From: Saccopteryx bilineata | Taxonomy: Eukaryota > Chordata > Mammalia > Chiroptera > Emballonuridae | Assembly (NCBI RefSeq): GCF_036850765.1 | Contig: NC_089495.1 | Coordinates: 118,691,033-118,755,032, forward strand | DNA length: 64,000 nt | Reading direction: 5' to 3' | In this document: positions 34,312-45,219 of the stretch, in pieces | How positions within the stretch are numbered: the first letter of the stretch is position 1 | Layout: every line of letters starts with the position of its first letter | The notes under the pieces: generated by a model | Database searches by the model: none | What the model was told of the DNA's origin: nothing | The model's input: the letters and a program-made list of their open reading frames with translations, nothing else | Translations under genes and position numbers: made by a program

Positions 34312-35990
34312 AAAAATAATGTTTTTATGAGATTATCCCAGGGGAAATTGGGGCTCAGAGAAGTTAATATGCTAAAGTTAAACACTGACAGTTTGAGACT
34401 TTAACCCCATTTTTTTCTGATTCAAAATGCTGTATTCTTTTCTATTTATATTTCCTGGAGCTTTCCAGAATTTAAATACCAACCAAGTTCTCAGTTAATA
34501 CTCATAATAGGTCTTTAGAATTAAATAAAAAAGCATTTTTAAAATAGAAAAACACATTTTTTGATTATTTAGGTCATATTTACAATCATCCTCTGTATGC
34601 CAATTTTTTTTTAATAGTAGCTTACAATTGGTTTTGGAGGAAGACAGATTTTAGGTTGGGACATCTCAAACTTTATTTAGTCTTTTATAAAATGCAAATA
34701 AAATACACTTTGTAGAGTTTTTGTGAAACTTATGGAAAGTAGTTGTAAAATTATTAAAGCTAATATTACATTGTGTTTATCACTTGCTTCCAACTCAAGA
34801 AGTTCTTTCATGAACTATATTCTTAGAAAATATTTTGGTTGTGTAATTCAATAGCTATTCACCTCATAAAATCATTGAATCAGAGAAATAAGCTACATTG
34901 CCTCCCCATCTATGAATGTGGGCATGTTCTGAGTCTGTGGGCTTGCTGATGGTTTTACTAGGGATATGTTTCTGATAAATACTAATCCATAATTCTAATA
35001 TGTCAGCATTTATTTTGGATGCTAAGCTTTATGTACTATACAGGCTGTTTGTGATTGTTGAAAAATTCTTTAAGCTTTTTAAGTTTTCTTTCCAAACTTA
35101 TGATGTCTTTTTATGTATTTGGTAGTGTGGGGTTACTGCTGATAAAAAGGAATTTAGTTTTTTAAAACATAAAGTTAGAATATGAAAGTTTGGTATAGAT
35201 CTGGTTTCTTGGGCTGCAAATAAACTGGCTTTATTTCATCTAAACATTGAATGTCATGGTAATTTTATGAAAGCATATAAATCCATATATGTCAGGACAA
35301 GCTCTAAAACTGATGAATATATAAGATTTTATATGATAGTACCTAATTGAGAGGAAGAGCTTATTTTAACTGGAAGAATATTTTTTTTGCATGAAACATT
35401 TAAAAAAATATGTGAGTTGCCATTTCTTTTTCCCAAAAATATTTAGAAAACTATTTCTTTCTACCAAGAACTTGTACATATATTACACATATTCCCATCA
35501 TGTAATGGAAAGGCACACAATGAGTTTGAAAGCCAAGTTTAATGAAAATGATGGTAACAGTTATTTTAGGTCAAATAAATATGGGATTACTTAGGAAACA
35601 TATTTTTGCTGAAAGGCTGAAAGTCTTGTTTAAAAATCTTCCTACTATCATTCTATTCTCTGAGTTAGATGGTATCTAGGTAGTCAAATTTGGATTCTCT
35701 AAAATTTACCTTTACACATAGTTCCCAGTAGAAGTCATAGAATCCTTTCTTTCTTTTAATTACAGCCAAATGTTTCTTCTTATTTCAGCTGTGTTTCAGT
35801 GATTAGTGAAATCTTAACAATGATGTGATAGAAGCAGCATATCTATGGCTCAAGACCTTTGGAGTGAGGTAGCTGAAGCCTAAATCCCAGTCCAGTCTCT
35901 GATAAGCCACGTCATCCTGCACAAGTGATTTGATCTTGCCCAGCCTCATTTTGCTCATTTGCAGAATGGAGATTATAAATAATATTTTGC
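34312..35990. other. Apparently single-copy non-coding stretch
   Basis: About 1.7 kb AT-rich. The 67-codon frame at 35391-35594 is not recognisable. Confidence 0.4.
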
Positions 35991-36000
35991 ATCTCCCAGG

Positions 36001-36375
36001 TTTTTTTCTTTTCTTTTTTCTAAATTGAGATGCAGGGAGGCAGAGAGACAGACTACCACATGCATCTGACTGGGATCCACCTGGCATGCCCACTAGGGGG
36101 CGATGCTCTGCCCATCTGGGCTGTTGCTCTGTTGCAACTGGAGCCGTTCTAGTGCCTGAGGCAGAGGCCATGGAGCCATCTTCAGCACCCCGGACCACCT
36201 TTGTTCCCATGGAGCATTGGCTGTGGAGGGGAAGAGAAAAAAAAAGAGAAAGGAGAGGGGGAAGGGTGGGGAAGCAGATGGATGCATCTCCTCTGTGCCC
36301 TAACCAGGAATTGAACCCAGGACATCCACATGCCAGGCTGACGCTCTACCACTGAGTTAACTGGCCAAGGCTGTG
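36001..36375 (-). mobile_element. VES SINE
   Basis: Reverse-strand copy; TCTCCCAGG at 35992-36000 and 36376-36384 is the TSD. It has moderate CpG decay and a purine tract (36225-36270 region) expanded to AAAAAAGAGAAAGG. Confidence 0.9.
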
Positions 36376-36389
36376 TCTCCCAGGGTTTT

Positions 36390-36760
36390 TGTGAGAAATG
36401 AGATATCGTCTGTAAAGCATGTAATGACTGACATTGATTACTTTAGCTTATGATGATAGTGGTGATGATAATTTAAATTAATATATTAATACTGTAGACT
36501 GATTTGAAGCTTGTGGAAGCCATAATTCATTACATTTTCTGGTCTTCTAAGACAGAATTTACTTAGAATTTTAATAAGGAATGATTTATAAATGAAAGGT
36601 GGTACGTGGTAATCAATTGTTTATATTGTTAAATTTATAATAAAGGGCAAAATATGAGCTAGTGTTAATTTTTAATATTTAGACTTGTAAGAAATTAGCA
36701 TTATTAAGTAATATATATATCATTTCCTTTATAGATGTAAAAAGAGAAGTCAACTTACAG
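36390..36760. other. Non-coding stretch
   Basis: AT-rich; nothing recognised. Confidence 0.4.
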
Positions 36761-37165
36761 GGCAATCTGATCATAAATTCTTAACTGGGCAGGTCATTGT
36801 GCAGAATCATGCCCAGGGCATATCACTTTTTAGCAAAAGGTTTATCTTCGCCTTAAGCAAACCTTGTCCATTGTTTTTGTGTGTCTAGGTTAAGACACTT
36901 TTGAAATGAGCCTTTAGCACTTCAAGAGAACACACAATCTTGTTAACTATGTTGTAATCCAATCTCTATCATTTTTTTCTTACTTCCAGGAAATCATTCT
37001 TAAGTCCCTCTTTAATTTCAAAAGCATTAAAGAAGCTGAAAAACTGTTATTCTTTGGAGCATTATGAGATCATCCTTCCTGACATATATTGTTGGTTTGA
37101 CTCAAATAAAATCTTATAAAAATCCTCTACAGGTTTGGACATTTCTCACATTGATACCTTTGTCA
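36761..37165 (+). repeat. Copy A of an ancient direct repeat, LTR-like
   Basis: Shares an ordered series of blocks with 37661-38500: AATCTGATCATAAAT; 'CTTAAGCAA(A/G)CC'; 'CCATTGTT'; 'TCTAGGTTAA'; 'CTTGTTAACTA'; 'TTTGTAATC'-like; 'CTCA(A/G)ATAAAATCT'; 'ATAGGTTT(A/G)GA'-like. ATAAAATC is a candidate polyadenylation signal. The divergence is high and there are indels. Two direct copies about 0.5 kb apart could be two ancient LTRs of one provirus or a tandem duplication. Confidence 0.6.
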
Positions 37166-37660
37166 GAATACAGGAAATTAAAAAATACAAGAAATAAAAA
37201 GTTTCAGGAAGTTATAAATGTAAAGAATTATACTAAAGCTTAAATGGATAATTTATTCTTCTATGAAATTAACCATAGTTAACAGGTTAAATTTAAAGAA
37301 GTAAAGGAAAGAAGAAGAATAAAATAATTACCCTTGAAAACAAAATCAAGTCAGCTCTTCCAGTTCCCAGATTGCCTTAGTTATTTCAGCAGCTCTAGAG
37401 AGACAATACCATTGGCCTCTGCAAACCAGAAAAGCACTTATTATCTCTTCTTAACTTTCTTGGTGTTGACAAGCTTGGATTAAACAAGAAAGTTACTGTT
37501 TAAAATTTGAGTCAGAGACCCTTGGAGAGCAGAAATGAATCCACGCAGCTGGGATGGCCACTTCCCACTAATTGCCAGATATTTAGTATTGGTTGAATAA
37601 GTTATAAAGTGGAAGTGTGGATGAAGAAAGGGTTCTGTATTAAAACGGACAAGTTCAATG
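37166..37660. other. Spacer between the two direct-repeat copies
   Basis: About 0.5 kb; no gag/pol-like frame or primer-binding-site motif that I can recognise. Confidence 0.35.
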
Positions 37661-38500
37661 AGTAATCTGATCATAAATAATAATTTAGTCAGACTATGCT
37701 CGGTAAGCTTGCCACAGGCATGTCATTGGTTTATCTGTGACTTAAGCAAGCCCTATCCATTGTTCTTGTAGATCTAGGTTAACACACCTAGGAAATGCCA
37801 GAATCATTCTCTTTTTGAGACTCCTGGGAATTATAACCACCATCAGAGGAACACATCATCTTGTTAACTATTTTGTAATCTAATCCTCACCTTGTTTTCT
37901 TTCACCTTCTTTCAGTCTTCCTACATTTCCTTCTCAATTCCAAATGCATACAAGAAACTGTAAACTGTCATTTTAAGAAGTATTTTTCTCTGGCCCTGGC
38001 CGGTTGGCTCAGTGGTAGAGCATCGGCCTGGCGTGCAGAAGTCCCGGGTTCGATTCCCGGCCAGGGCACACAGGAGAAGCGCCCATCTGCTTCTCCACCC
38101 CTCCCCCTCTCCTTTCTCTCTGTCTCTCTCTTCCCCTCCTGCAGCGAGGCTCCATTGGAGCAAAGATGGCCCGGGCGCTGGGGATGGCTCCTTGGCCTCT
38201 GCCCCAGGCACTACAGTGGCTCTGGTCGCAACAGAGCGACGCCCCGGAGGGGCAGAGCATCGCCCCCTTGTGAGCGTGCCGGGTGGATCTCTTTCGGGCG
38301 CATGCGGGAGTCTGTCTGACTGTCTCTCCCCATTTCCAGCTTCAGAAAAATACAAAAAAAAAAAAAGAAAAAAAAAAGAAGTATTTTTCTCAAGTCTGTT
38401 AAATTATTTTTTCTAGGCATATCTTCTTTTTGGCTCAGATAAAATCTAATAAGTTCATAAAATTTTTCTATAGGTTTAGATGTTCTAATATTGACAGACA
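37661..38500 (+). repeat. Copy B of the ancient direct repeat, interrupted by a VES SINE
   Basis: Starts AATCTGATCATAAAT like copy A and follows the same block order. The SINE at 37991-38375 splits it between 'TTTTAAGAAGTATTTTTCTC' and 'AAGTCTGTTAAATT'. It continues through 'GGCTCAGATAAAATCTAATA' and 'TATAGGTTTAGATGTTCTAA', which correspond to 37098-37146 in copy A. Confidence 0.6.
37991..38375 (+). mobile_element. VES SINE, full length, young
   Basis: Intact head with A box TGGCTCAGTGG and B box GGTTCGATTCC inside CCGGGTTCGATTCCCGG, a perfect tRNA-like T stem. High CpG content. AAGAAGTATTTTTCTC at 37975-37990 and 38376-38391 is a perfect 16-bp TSD. It is one of the best candidates for a recently active copy. 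Confidence 0.96.
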
Positions 38501-38597
38501 AAAATGTTACCATAAAATTTTTTTACATCAAAAAATTAATGTTTGGTAAAAGTGGTTGAGAAATTTTGGGAAAACAGAGATTATGAAGCACACCTAC

Positions 38598-39561
38598 TGT
38601 ATGGCCAGAAGCCATGGCCACCATCAGAGCTGCCTGGTCTGTGCAGGTTCGCATTTGATTCGGACAGACGGTAATGAAACAACAGAGCCAAGAACTGGTG
38701 AGCCATTACCTGTAATCCTAGCTTGCACCCAGTGGGTGAGAAATACACACAGGGGGAAAACGCTTCCCTTTCCATTTACGGCTCCCAAAGCCACTGACTC
38801 ATCCAAGTATTCCTAGAATCAAAGGTTTCTACCTCACCAGCCTTATTCACTTCTGTTCCCCATCTCCTTCTCTTTGCACAAACTTTGCACAAACTGGCTT
38901 CTCCTTCAGCACTCTGCCATTTTGGCTGATTCTCCTCTCCTCCATGTGGCCTTTGTCTGCCTCTCCTCCAGCATGGGCTCCTCAGCCCCATTTTATAGTG
39001 TAGAAATCAAAACCTTTAATCCAATATACAAATAAGGAAGTCTCTGATACAAAGTCACTTATCTGAGGCATAATGGATTCCTCATGAGAGTGCACCACCC
39101 CACATCATTCAACAGTCAAGGCTGTGGGCAAAAGCTTAGTTTTGAAACTAAGCCTTAGGCCAGGGGTCCCCAAACTTTTTACACAGGGGGCCAGTTCACT
39201 GTCCCTCAGACTGTTGGAGGGCCGGACTATAAAAAAAAACTATGAACAAATCCCTATGCACACTGCACATATCTTATTTTAAAGTAAAAAAACAAAACGG
39301 GAACAAATACAATATTTAAAATAAAAGAACAAGTAAATTTCAATCAACAAACTGACCAATATTTCAATGGGAACTATGCTCCTCTCACTGACCACCAGAT
39401 AAATGGCCTCAGGGGGCCACATGTGACCTGCTGGCCGTAGTTTGGGGACCCCTGCCTTAGGCTATAACAACCCTGCCTGCTTACAGCCTGTTCCCCACAC
39501 CCAATGCAAACTATAAGCGAACAAACATATATATTATATTTATAAACTTACTTGACCAACA
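38598..39561 (-). mobile_element. LTR of ERV family 'A', copy 1, carrying a hAT insertion
   Basis: On the minus strand the LTR begins TGTTGGTCAAGTAAG and ends CTGGCCATACA. About 670 bp remain when the hAT element (39161-39454) is removed. The internal order matches copy 5: 'CTTAGTTT..AAACTAAGC' stem, 'CCAAACCTTTAAT'-like region, 'CCTTTGATTCTAGGAATACT' and 'CATTGTTTCATTACCGTCTG'. No matching TSD is seen (CCTAC vs CTTGC), so one end may have recombined. Compared with copies 3 and 5 it lacks a ~40-bp block between two AAAAGCTTAGT repeats. Confidence 0.8.
39161..39454. mobile_element. Non-autonomous hAT element with perfect TSD, in an LTR
   Basis: The termini CAGGGGTCCCCAAACT and AGTTTGGGGACCCCTG are perfect 16-bp inverted repeats. 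CCTTAGGC at 39153-39160 and 39455-39462 is a perfect 8-bp TSD. The unoccupied target exists in sister LTRs at 45116-45123 and, on the other strand, 42089-42096. The element is 294 bp, AT-rich in the middle, with no frame. Low divergence of the ends suggests recent activity. Confidence 0.97.
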
Positions 39562-39590
39562 CTTGCCATCTGTCTTATTTATGTGACAGC

Positions 39591-40066
39591 TGTAAGGCCA
39601 GTGGCTGCTGCCATGGCCATGCAGATGCAGGTTCCCATTGGATTCAGGCAGATGGTAAAGGAACAGTGGAGCCAGAAACAAGCAGGGAAAACTGCTTTCC
39701 TTTCCTCAGGGTGCCCAAGCCCTTCAACACTCCAGACTCAGCCAGACTCAGCCGGACTCATAGGCCTCCACCAGCCTCAGCAGGACTCCTAAGCCCCTCA
39801 ACACTCTCTCTCTCAATCTCTCTCTTTTTACCCACTCCAGCCAAACAGGCTGAAGGAAAAACTCCTTCTCCAGCAAACAATAGCAAACAATGGCTCCTCC
39901 CAAGCAGGAAGGCAATCCGCAATTTGCAATCTGCTGCCCTGAGGGCAAGCAGGTGCAGCCTTCCACAGACCACACACACATGGCGCTGCCCAGCACCATT
40001 GCTTCAATTAGGCAAAATACAAGTAAGCAAATCTAACATATATGAAACACATTGGTTTGCCTAACA
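39591..40066 (-). mobile_element. LTR of ERV family 'A', second subtype, copy 2
   Basis: On the minus strand: TGTTAGGCAAACC start, 'GGAGCCATTG' and 'AGGAGCCATTGTT' region, a CT-rich block (39806-39836 plus strand), 'CATCTGCCTGAATCCAATGG', and end GGCCTTACA. It lies only 29 bp from copy 1 in the same orientation. It resembles copies 4 and 8. The flanks ACAGC and CAAGC do not form a clean TSD. Confidence 0.75.
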
Positions 40067-40377
40067 CAAGCCAATCACTCTGACATTGCTTAGGAAATTG
40101 ACTACTAAATCTGTAATGAATAAATGACTGCAAAATGATTTTTATATATTTTGGTAAATAGTGCTTATTTTATTTTATTTTTTAAATAGTGCTTATTTAT
40201 TCAAAATGTTATTGCAAGCAAGACATATATACTTTCCAGTGCAATTCATTATCTTTTCAAAATACTTTATCTTAAAACTCTGGTTTTTACTTTATCACAA
40301 AAACAATTTATTTTACTTAGTTATGAATAAACCATTGAGTAGCTCTGTCTTACTGAGGTTTAATTTTGTTTCTTGAA

Positions 40378-40386
<9 letters not shown>
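40067..40386. other. AT-rich non-coding stretch
   Basis: Nothing recognised. Confidence 0.4.

Positions 40387-40417
<31 letters not shown>
40387..40417. repeat. (AT)n microsatellite after an A-run
   Basis: About 15 AT units following a run of A. Confidence 0.9.
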
Positions 40418-40419
<2 letters not shown>

Positions 40420-41039
40420 CTTAACTATGTCATTAGCATTTTGCTTTACCCAGATAGTGAAAGATTGTTCTGTAAGACAAATATTAGTAGCAAAATAGCA
40501 CCAGAATGTTATGGGAATTAAGTTCAGCAACCTTGATTCTTGAATAGGGTGGGAAAGAATTCAGAGCCAAGAACTCAAATTATAAGGGAAAATTTATTTA
40601 GGAAGTCACAGAGGTAGTAATAGATTGTCAGCTGGGCTGAGTAAATATTACAGTAATATAATGTTATAGTAATTAAATATATAAAAATATGAAAAATATA
40701 TAAAAGAATTAAGATATATTAAAAACAATTAACAAAATTAACTAAAATTATGCCGTCTGAATAGGAATTAATATAATGTATACAAATATAATAAACAGAT
40801 TCTGACTTTTACTCAGGGCCCAGTTAATATGTATATGAATTATATATAAATATGAAGTGGCTTATGTCATAACTCTGTAAAGTAACATAAACAAGAAGCT
40901 TCCCTAGAAACACCTTAAAAATGGCTTAACATTCAGTAGATTAACATAAAAAGGGCTACCTGCAAGGAACTCCCCAAAAGATGGTTTAAGGTGATAATCC
41001 TATAAATCAACACCTATTAGAAGATGGGCTGAGATAATA
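40418..41039. other. Non-coding stretch, possible diverged LTR sequence
   Basis: 'AAATTTATTTAGG' near 40590 could be the complement of a polyadenylation region, and 40860-41040 contains three near-repeats of 'AACACCTATTA(A/G)AAG' and 'AATCCTATAAATCA/AATCCTGTAAACTA'. I cannot delimit an element. Confidence 0.35.
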
Positions 41040-41304
41040 ATCCTGTAAACTAACACCTATTAAAAGGCATTAGCAAAAAACCCCTAAAGCTAAGGCCCCC
41101 ACCCCCTACTGTGGTAGCCGCCCAGACTGCAACAATGACGTGGACTGTCTCCACACCACTCTGACCAAAGACAGCCAAGAAAAACACACTGACGGGGCCC
41201 CATTCAGCTGTACGCAGGCATGCCAAAGGATTTGTGAATAATAAACTGCCTGTATGATTCTTGCAACTAACTTGTGTGTCGGTCATTTCTTTTATCCGGT
41301 GACA
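41040..41304 (+). mobile_element. Probable ERV LTR 3' part (different family)
   Basis: GC-richer segment with an AATAAACTGCC polyadenylation signal near 41238, a U5-like 'AACTTGTGTGTCGGTCATTT' and a TGACA end at 41304. The start is not defined. No TSD is visible. The layout is that of R-U5 of an ERV LTR on the plus strand. Confidence 0.45.
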
Positions 41305-41985
41305 AATTAGTCTCAGCACTAATAAGTAAAATCCTCATAGCCACCTCAAGAATAGTCTTGAAAAGGCCGCCAGCCCTGCGAATAAGCAGGAGTGTCCCTC
41401 TGCATGGGGAAGTTGAATCCTAATCGACATAGAGCTCAGGCTCTACTGGAACAGTCAACTCAGAAAACGAGTTACAGAGGAAAATGTCGGGCCCTTGAAT
41501 TATAGGAGAAAGCAAGGATATCTGCATCTGAGGAAGGGAAAGGCATGAGGCTCTGGCATGCTCCAGAGACAGAGCAGCATTGAGTTCTTTGTCTTGATGG
41601 TTTTCTTCTGGAGGTCTCAGGGAAGGATCCCAATAGACCATTCATCAGCTTTCCAAATGTGACCCCTCAGGGTCCTTGTGTCTACTGATTAGTTGGTGTC
41701 AGGACAAGGAGTCATTAGTCATGGTAGCTGGTCTTGATGTCAGCCCTGGTGTCACTCTGCGTGAACTTGTTGCTTTTCTGGGCCTGAAGCTGAAACACAA
41801 ATGAGGCCTAGATGTTATCTCTAGAGTTTAATGCTTTAAGAAAGTGGTTGTTGTGTAGGGGCTTGCATGGGAGTTGAATGAGGCTATTCTGGGGCCCCTT
41901 GTTCCCCTTCTAAAAAACTTTATAATATGACTGGTGACATGCTGGGAGAAGAAAGGTCAGGGGATGTGTCAAACTGCATGACCAG
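41305..41985. other. Unassigned GC-richer stretch between LTRs, possible ERV interior
   Basis: A minus-strand frame of 73 codons (41420-41641) contains WDPSLRPPEENHQD but I recognise no family. The position between LTRs would fit leftover proviral interior; no gag, protease, polymerase or envelope motif can be shown. Confidence 0.35.
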
Positions 41986-42535
41986 TGTCAGTCAAATAAG
42001 TTTGTAAATATGATATGTATGTTTGCTCGCTTATAATTTGCACTGGGTGTGGGGGACAGGCTGTAAGCAGGCAAGGTCCTTCCTTATAGCCTAAGGCTTA
42101 GTTTTAAGACTAAGCTTTCCTACCCTTTTAATACTAAGATCTTCTCAACACGAAGCTTTTCCCCACACCCTGGACTATTGCATGATGTGGGGTGGTACAT
42201 TCTTATGAGGAATCCCATTATGCCTCAGATAAGTGACTTTGTATCAGAGACTTCCTTATTTGTATATTGGATTAAAGGTTTAGAAGTGAATAAGGCTGGT
42301 GAGGTAGAAACCTTTGATTCTAGGAATACTTGGATAAGTCGTGAATGGGAGCCGTGAATGGAAAGGGAAGTGTTTTCCCACTGTGTGTATTTCTTGCCCG
42401 CCATGTGCAAGCTAGGATTAAAGCTAATAGCCCACCAGTACTTGGCTCCATTGTTTCATTACTGTCTGTCCGAATCCAATCAGAACCTGCACGGGCCAGG
42501 CAGCTGTGATGGTGGCCGTGCCTACTGACTTTACA
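41986..42535 (+). mobile_element. LTR of ERV family 'A', copy 3
   Basis: Begins TGTCAGTCAAATAAGTTTG and ends ACTGACTTTACA, about 550 bp. It contains 'GGGGGACAGGCTGTAAGCAG', 'GCCTAAGGCTTAGTTTTAAG', 'CCTTTGATTCTAGGAATACT' and 'CATTGTTTCATTACTGTCTG' in the same order as copies 1, 5 and 6. The flanking ACCAG and TGGTC are not a direct repeat, so the two ends may derive from recombination between LTRs. Confidence 0.78.
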
Positions 42536-42650
42536 TGGTCCAAACTCCATGTGGCTGATGCTTCCAAAAGCCACAATTCAAAATGTCAAGAATTTGGAAT
42601 AAAGAAAGGTTTATTGATCAAGAAGGCACCAACTAAAAGAATAGGAGATT

Positions 42651-43185
42651 GTATGGCCAGTGGCCACCACTGTCATGGCCATGCAGGTTCTCATTGGATT
42701 CGAGCAGATGATAAAGAAACAATGGAGACAAAAAAATGGTGTGCCATTCTGTTTATTAAAGTCTCGTACCAGCAGATGAGCAAACAGGCAGGGAAGACAG
42801 TTTCCCTCTCATTCAGAGCTCCCAAAGCCCTGACGCATTCTCTGTTTACACAACCTGGAAAATCTTCTCTGATTCCTCCTTGAATCAAAGGCCCCCACCA
42901 GCCTCAGTGGAGCTCCTAAAGTCCCTCAGCTCTGGTTCCATATCTGCACTCCTTCCCCTCTTTCTGCAAAACTCAGGCTGGGGAAAAAAATCCCTTCTCC
43001 AGAAAACATTAGCAATACAATGGCCCCTCCTAAACAGGAAGGCAATCTGCAATTTGCAATCTGCCCCTCTGAGGACAAGCACTGGAGTCTTTCACAGACT
43101 ACATACACATGGTGCTGCCCAGGCCAATGCAAAATATAAGCAAGTAAACCTAAAGAACACATTTTACAAACTTATTTGCCCAACA
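42651..43185 (-). mobile_element. Solo LTR of ERV family 'A', second subtype, copy 4, 5-bp TSD
   Basis: On the minus strand it starts TGTTGGGCAAATAAGTTTG and ends TGGCCATACA, 535 bp. GAGAT at 42646-42650 and 43186-43190 is a perfect 5-bp TSD. A TTTAATAAACAGAATGG polyadenylation region lies near 42755 (complement). It has no proviral interior, so it is a solo LTR formed by LTR-LTR recombination. Confidence 0.92.
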
Positions 43186-43190
43186 GAGAT

Positions 43191-43790
43191 CTAATTCTTA
43201 AATCCATTTTAAGAAAGTACAAAATCCAGGCTTTAAAGTTAAGAGAAGGGGAGATGGAAAGGACAAGAGATGATTAACTACCACGGACATCTGGGTACCA
43301 GACAGGGTCTGAGAAAGATTATGTTAGTTGCTTTGAGTCCTACCATAAGGTTCCTGCAAATCTTTGATAAACAGTGCATTCTTCTCTTATCTCCCTCAAG
43401 CTGCAAACAGAACCCCTTTAATGATTAGCATGTCTATATGCAAGACTGAGCAAAAGCAATTAGCCTGAAGGTCATAGAAATAAAACTGGTTTGAATAAAA
43501 TGGTGTCAGAGAGATCTAGTATTTTGCTCTGTTATAATTTCCCCCTGGTTGTTCATTCCTTCATCTTGAGGGAATTAAAACAACCAGGTCCAAGTTTCCT
43601 TAAAAGGGAAGATTAGGTTTTAAGATAGAGTCAGATCTGTGTGCTTTTTATCTGGTTTTTACAATCTCACATGTCCACCTCTTTCACCATGGTTCCCTGA
43701 GTTTTAGAGTGGCTTTCTGGGTGTTCTACTTACAAGAATTAACCACAACAATAGTAGAAGTGGCAGTATCCCAGGATACCTGTATATGAG
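43191..43790. other. Unassigned non-coding stretch between LTRs, possible ERV interior
   Basis: The sequence 'TTATAATTTCCCCCTGGTTG' and 'CTTTCACCATGGTTCCCTGA' gives an impression of old ERV interior but there is no frame. I cannot support a more precise call. Confidence 0.3.
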
Positions 43791-45218
43791 TGTAAAGCCA
43801 GTAGCCGTGGCCACCATCGCAGTCGCCTGGCCCATGCAGGTTCACATTGGACTTGGACAGGCGATAATGAAACAACAGAGCCAAGAACTGGTGGGCCAGT
43901 ACCTGTAATCCTAGCTCTCACCCAGTGGGTGAGAAATACACACAGTGGGAAAACACTTCTGTTGGGCAGATAAAATATATTATGCTCACTTTGTTAAAGA
44001 TGGTGCTGCCTACATGGAAGCCTGTCACCCAGGTGATTGCTTGGGATGGGCATGATTGAATTAATGTGTGTTGGGGTGGGCTGTGGGCAGGCAGGATCCT
44101 TGTAGCCTGAAGCTTGGTTTTAGGACTAAGCCTTTCCCACCCTTTTTGATGTGAGGTGGTGCACTCTCATGAGGAATCCCATTATGCCTCAAATAAGTGA
44201 CTTGTATTAGAAACTTCCCTATTGGTATATTGAATTAAAGGTTTGGATTTCTACACTATAAAGTGGGACAGACTGGGAGCTTGCTCTCTCTTGGTTCCTG
44301 AGATTAGCATTAGAGAGCAGATCAGAGAAAGGCCACGTGGAGGAGGCCAGGAGAAGCAGCCAAGATGGTGCTGAGGGAGAAGCCAGTTTGTGCAGAGTTT
44401 GTGCAGGGAGAAGGAAGGAGATGGGGAACAGAGGTGAATAAGTCTGGTGAGCTAGAAACCTTTGATTCTAGGAAACTTGGATAGGTCAGTAGCTTTGTGA
44501 GCACTAAATGAATGGGTTTTGTAGCCCAGTGTGTGTTTTTACTTGCCCGCCAGGTACACGCTAGGATTAAAGATGATGGCCCATCAGTTTTTGGCTCCAT
44601 TGTTTCATTACCGTCTGTCTGAACCTAATGCGAACCTGCCTTGGTCAGGTGGCTGTGATGATGGCCGTGTATACTGGCTTTACAACTTCTCTTTCCATCC
44701 AGGGATCCCAAAGCCACTGACTTATCCAAGTATTCCTAGAATCAAAGGTTTCTACCTCACCAGCCTTATTCGCTTCTGTTCCCCATCTCCTTCTCTCTGC
44801 ACAAACTCTGCACAAACTGGCTTCTCCTTCAGTACTCCGCCATCTTGGCTGCTTTTCTTCTGCAATGCTAATTTCAGGAACTGAGAGTGAGAGCCCCTGG
44901 TCTCCCTTATTTTATAGTGTAGAAATTAAAGCCTTTAAGCCAGTATACAAATAAGGAAGTCTCTGATACAAAGCCACTTATCTTTGGCCTAAATGGGATT
45001 CCTCATAAGAGTGTACCACCTCACATCATGCAATAGTCAAGGGTGTGGGGAAAAGCTTAGTGTTGAGAAGATCTTAGTAATAAAAGGGTGGGAAAAGCTT
45101 AGTCTTAAAACTAAGCCTTAGGCTATAAGGACCCTGCCTGCTTACAGCCTGTCCCCCACATCCAATACAAACTATAAGTGAGCAAATGTACATCATATTT
45201 GCAAACTTATTTGACCCA
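43791..45218 (-). mobile_element. LTR of ERV family 'A', copy 5, split by copy 6
   Basis: Left part 43791-43959, right part 44685-45218, together about 700 bp, minus strand. The two parts rejoin exactly when the plus-strand LTR at 43960-44684 and one ACTTC are removed, as comparison with copy 1 (near 38767) shows. The right end 'TTGACCCA' lacks the expected last CA-CA bases because copy 7 starts one base later in opposite orientation. Confidence 0.88.
43960..44684 (+). mobile_element. Solo LTR of ERV family 'A', copy 6, nested in copy 5, 5-bp TSD
   Basis: TGTTGGGCAGATAAAATA start, ACTGGCTTTACA end, 725 bp. ACTTC at 43955-43959 and 44685-44689 is a perfect 5-bp TSD. It belongs to the same family as the LTR it sits in, but in the opposite orientation. 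It carries a unique 5' region 'AAGATGGTGCTGCCTACATG' not seen in copies 3 and 7. There is no proviral interior. Confidence 0.94.
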
Positions 45219-45219
45219 C

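Noticed and set aside
39552..40064. 170-codon plus-strand frame
   Set aside because: It runs through the complement of an ERV LTR; no domain, and the sister LTRs do not keep the frame.
40388..40417. AT repeat as a possible replication origin or matrix-attachment site
   Set aside because: A plain (AT)n microsatellite after an A-run is sufficient explanation.
41420..41641. Minus-strand frame as a possible ERV gene fragment
   Set aside because: It lies between LTRs, but no family motif could be identified, so it is listed only as an unassigned interior.
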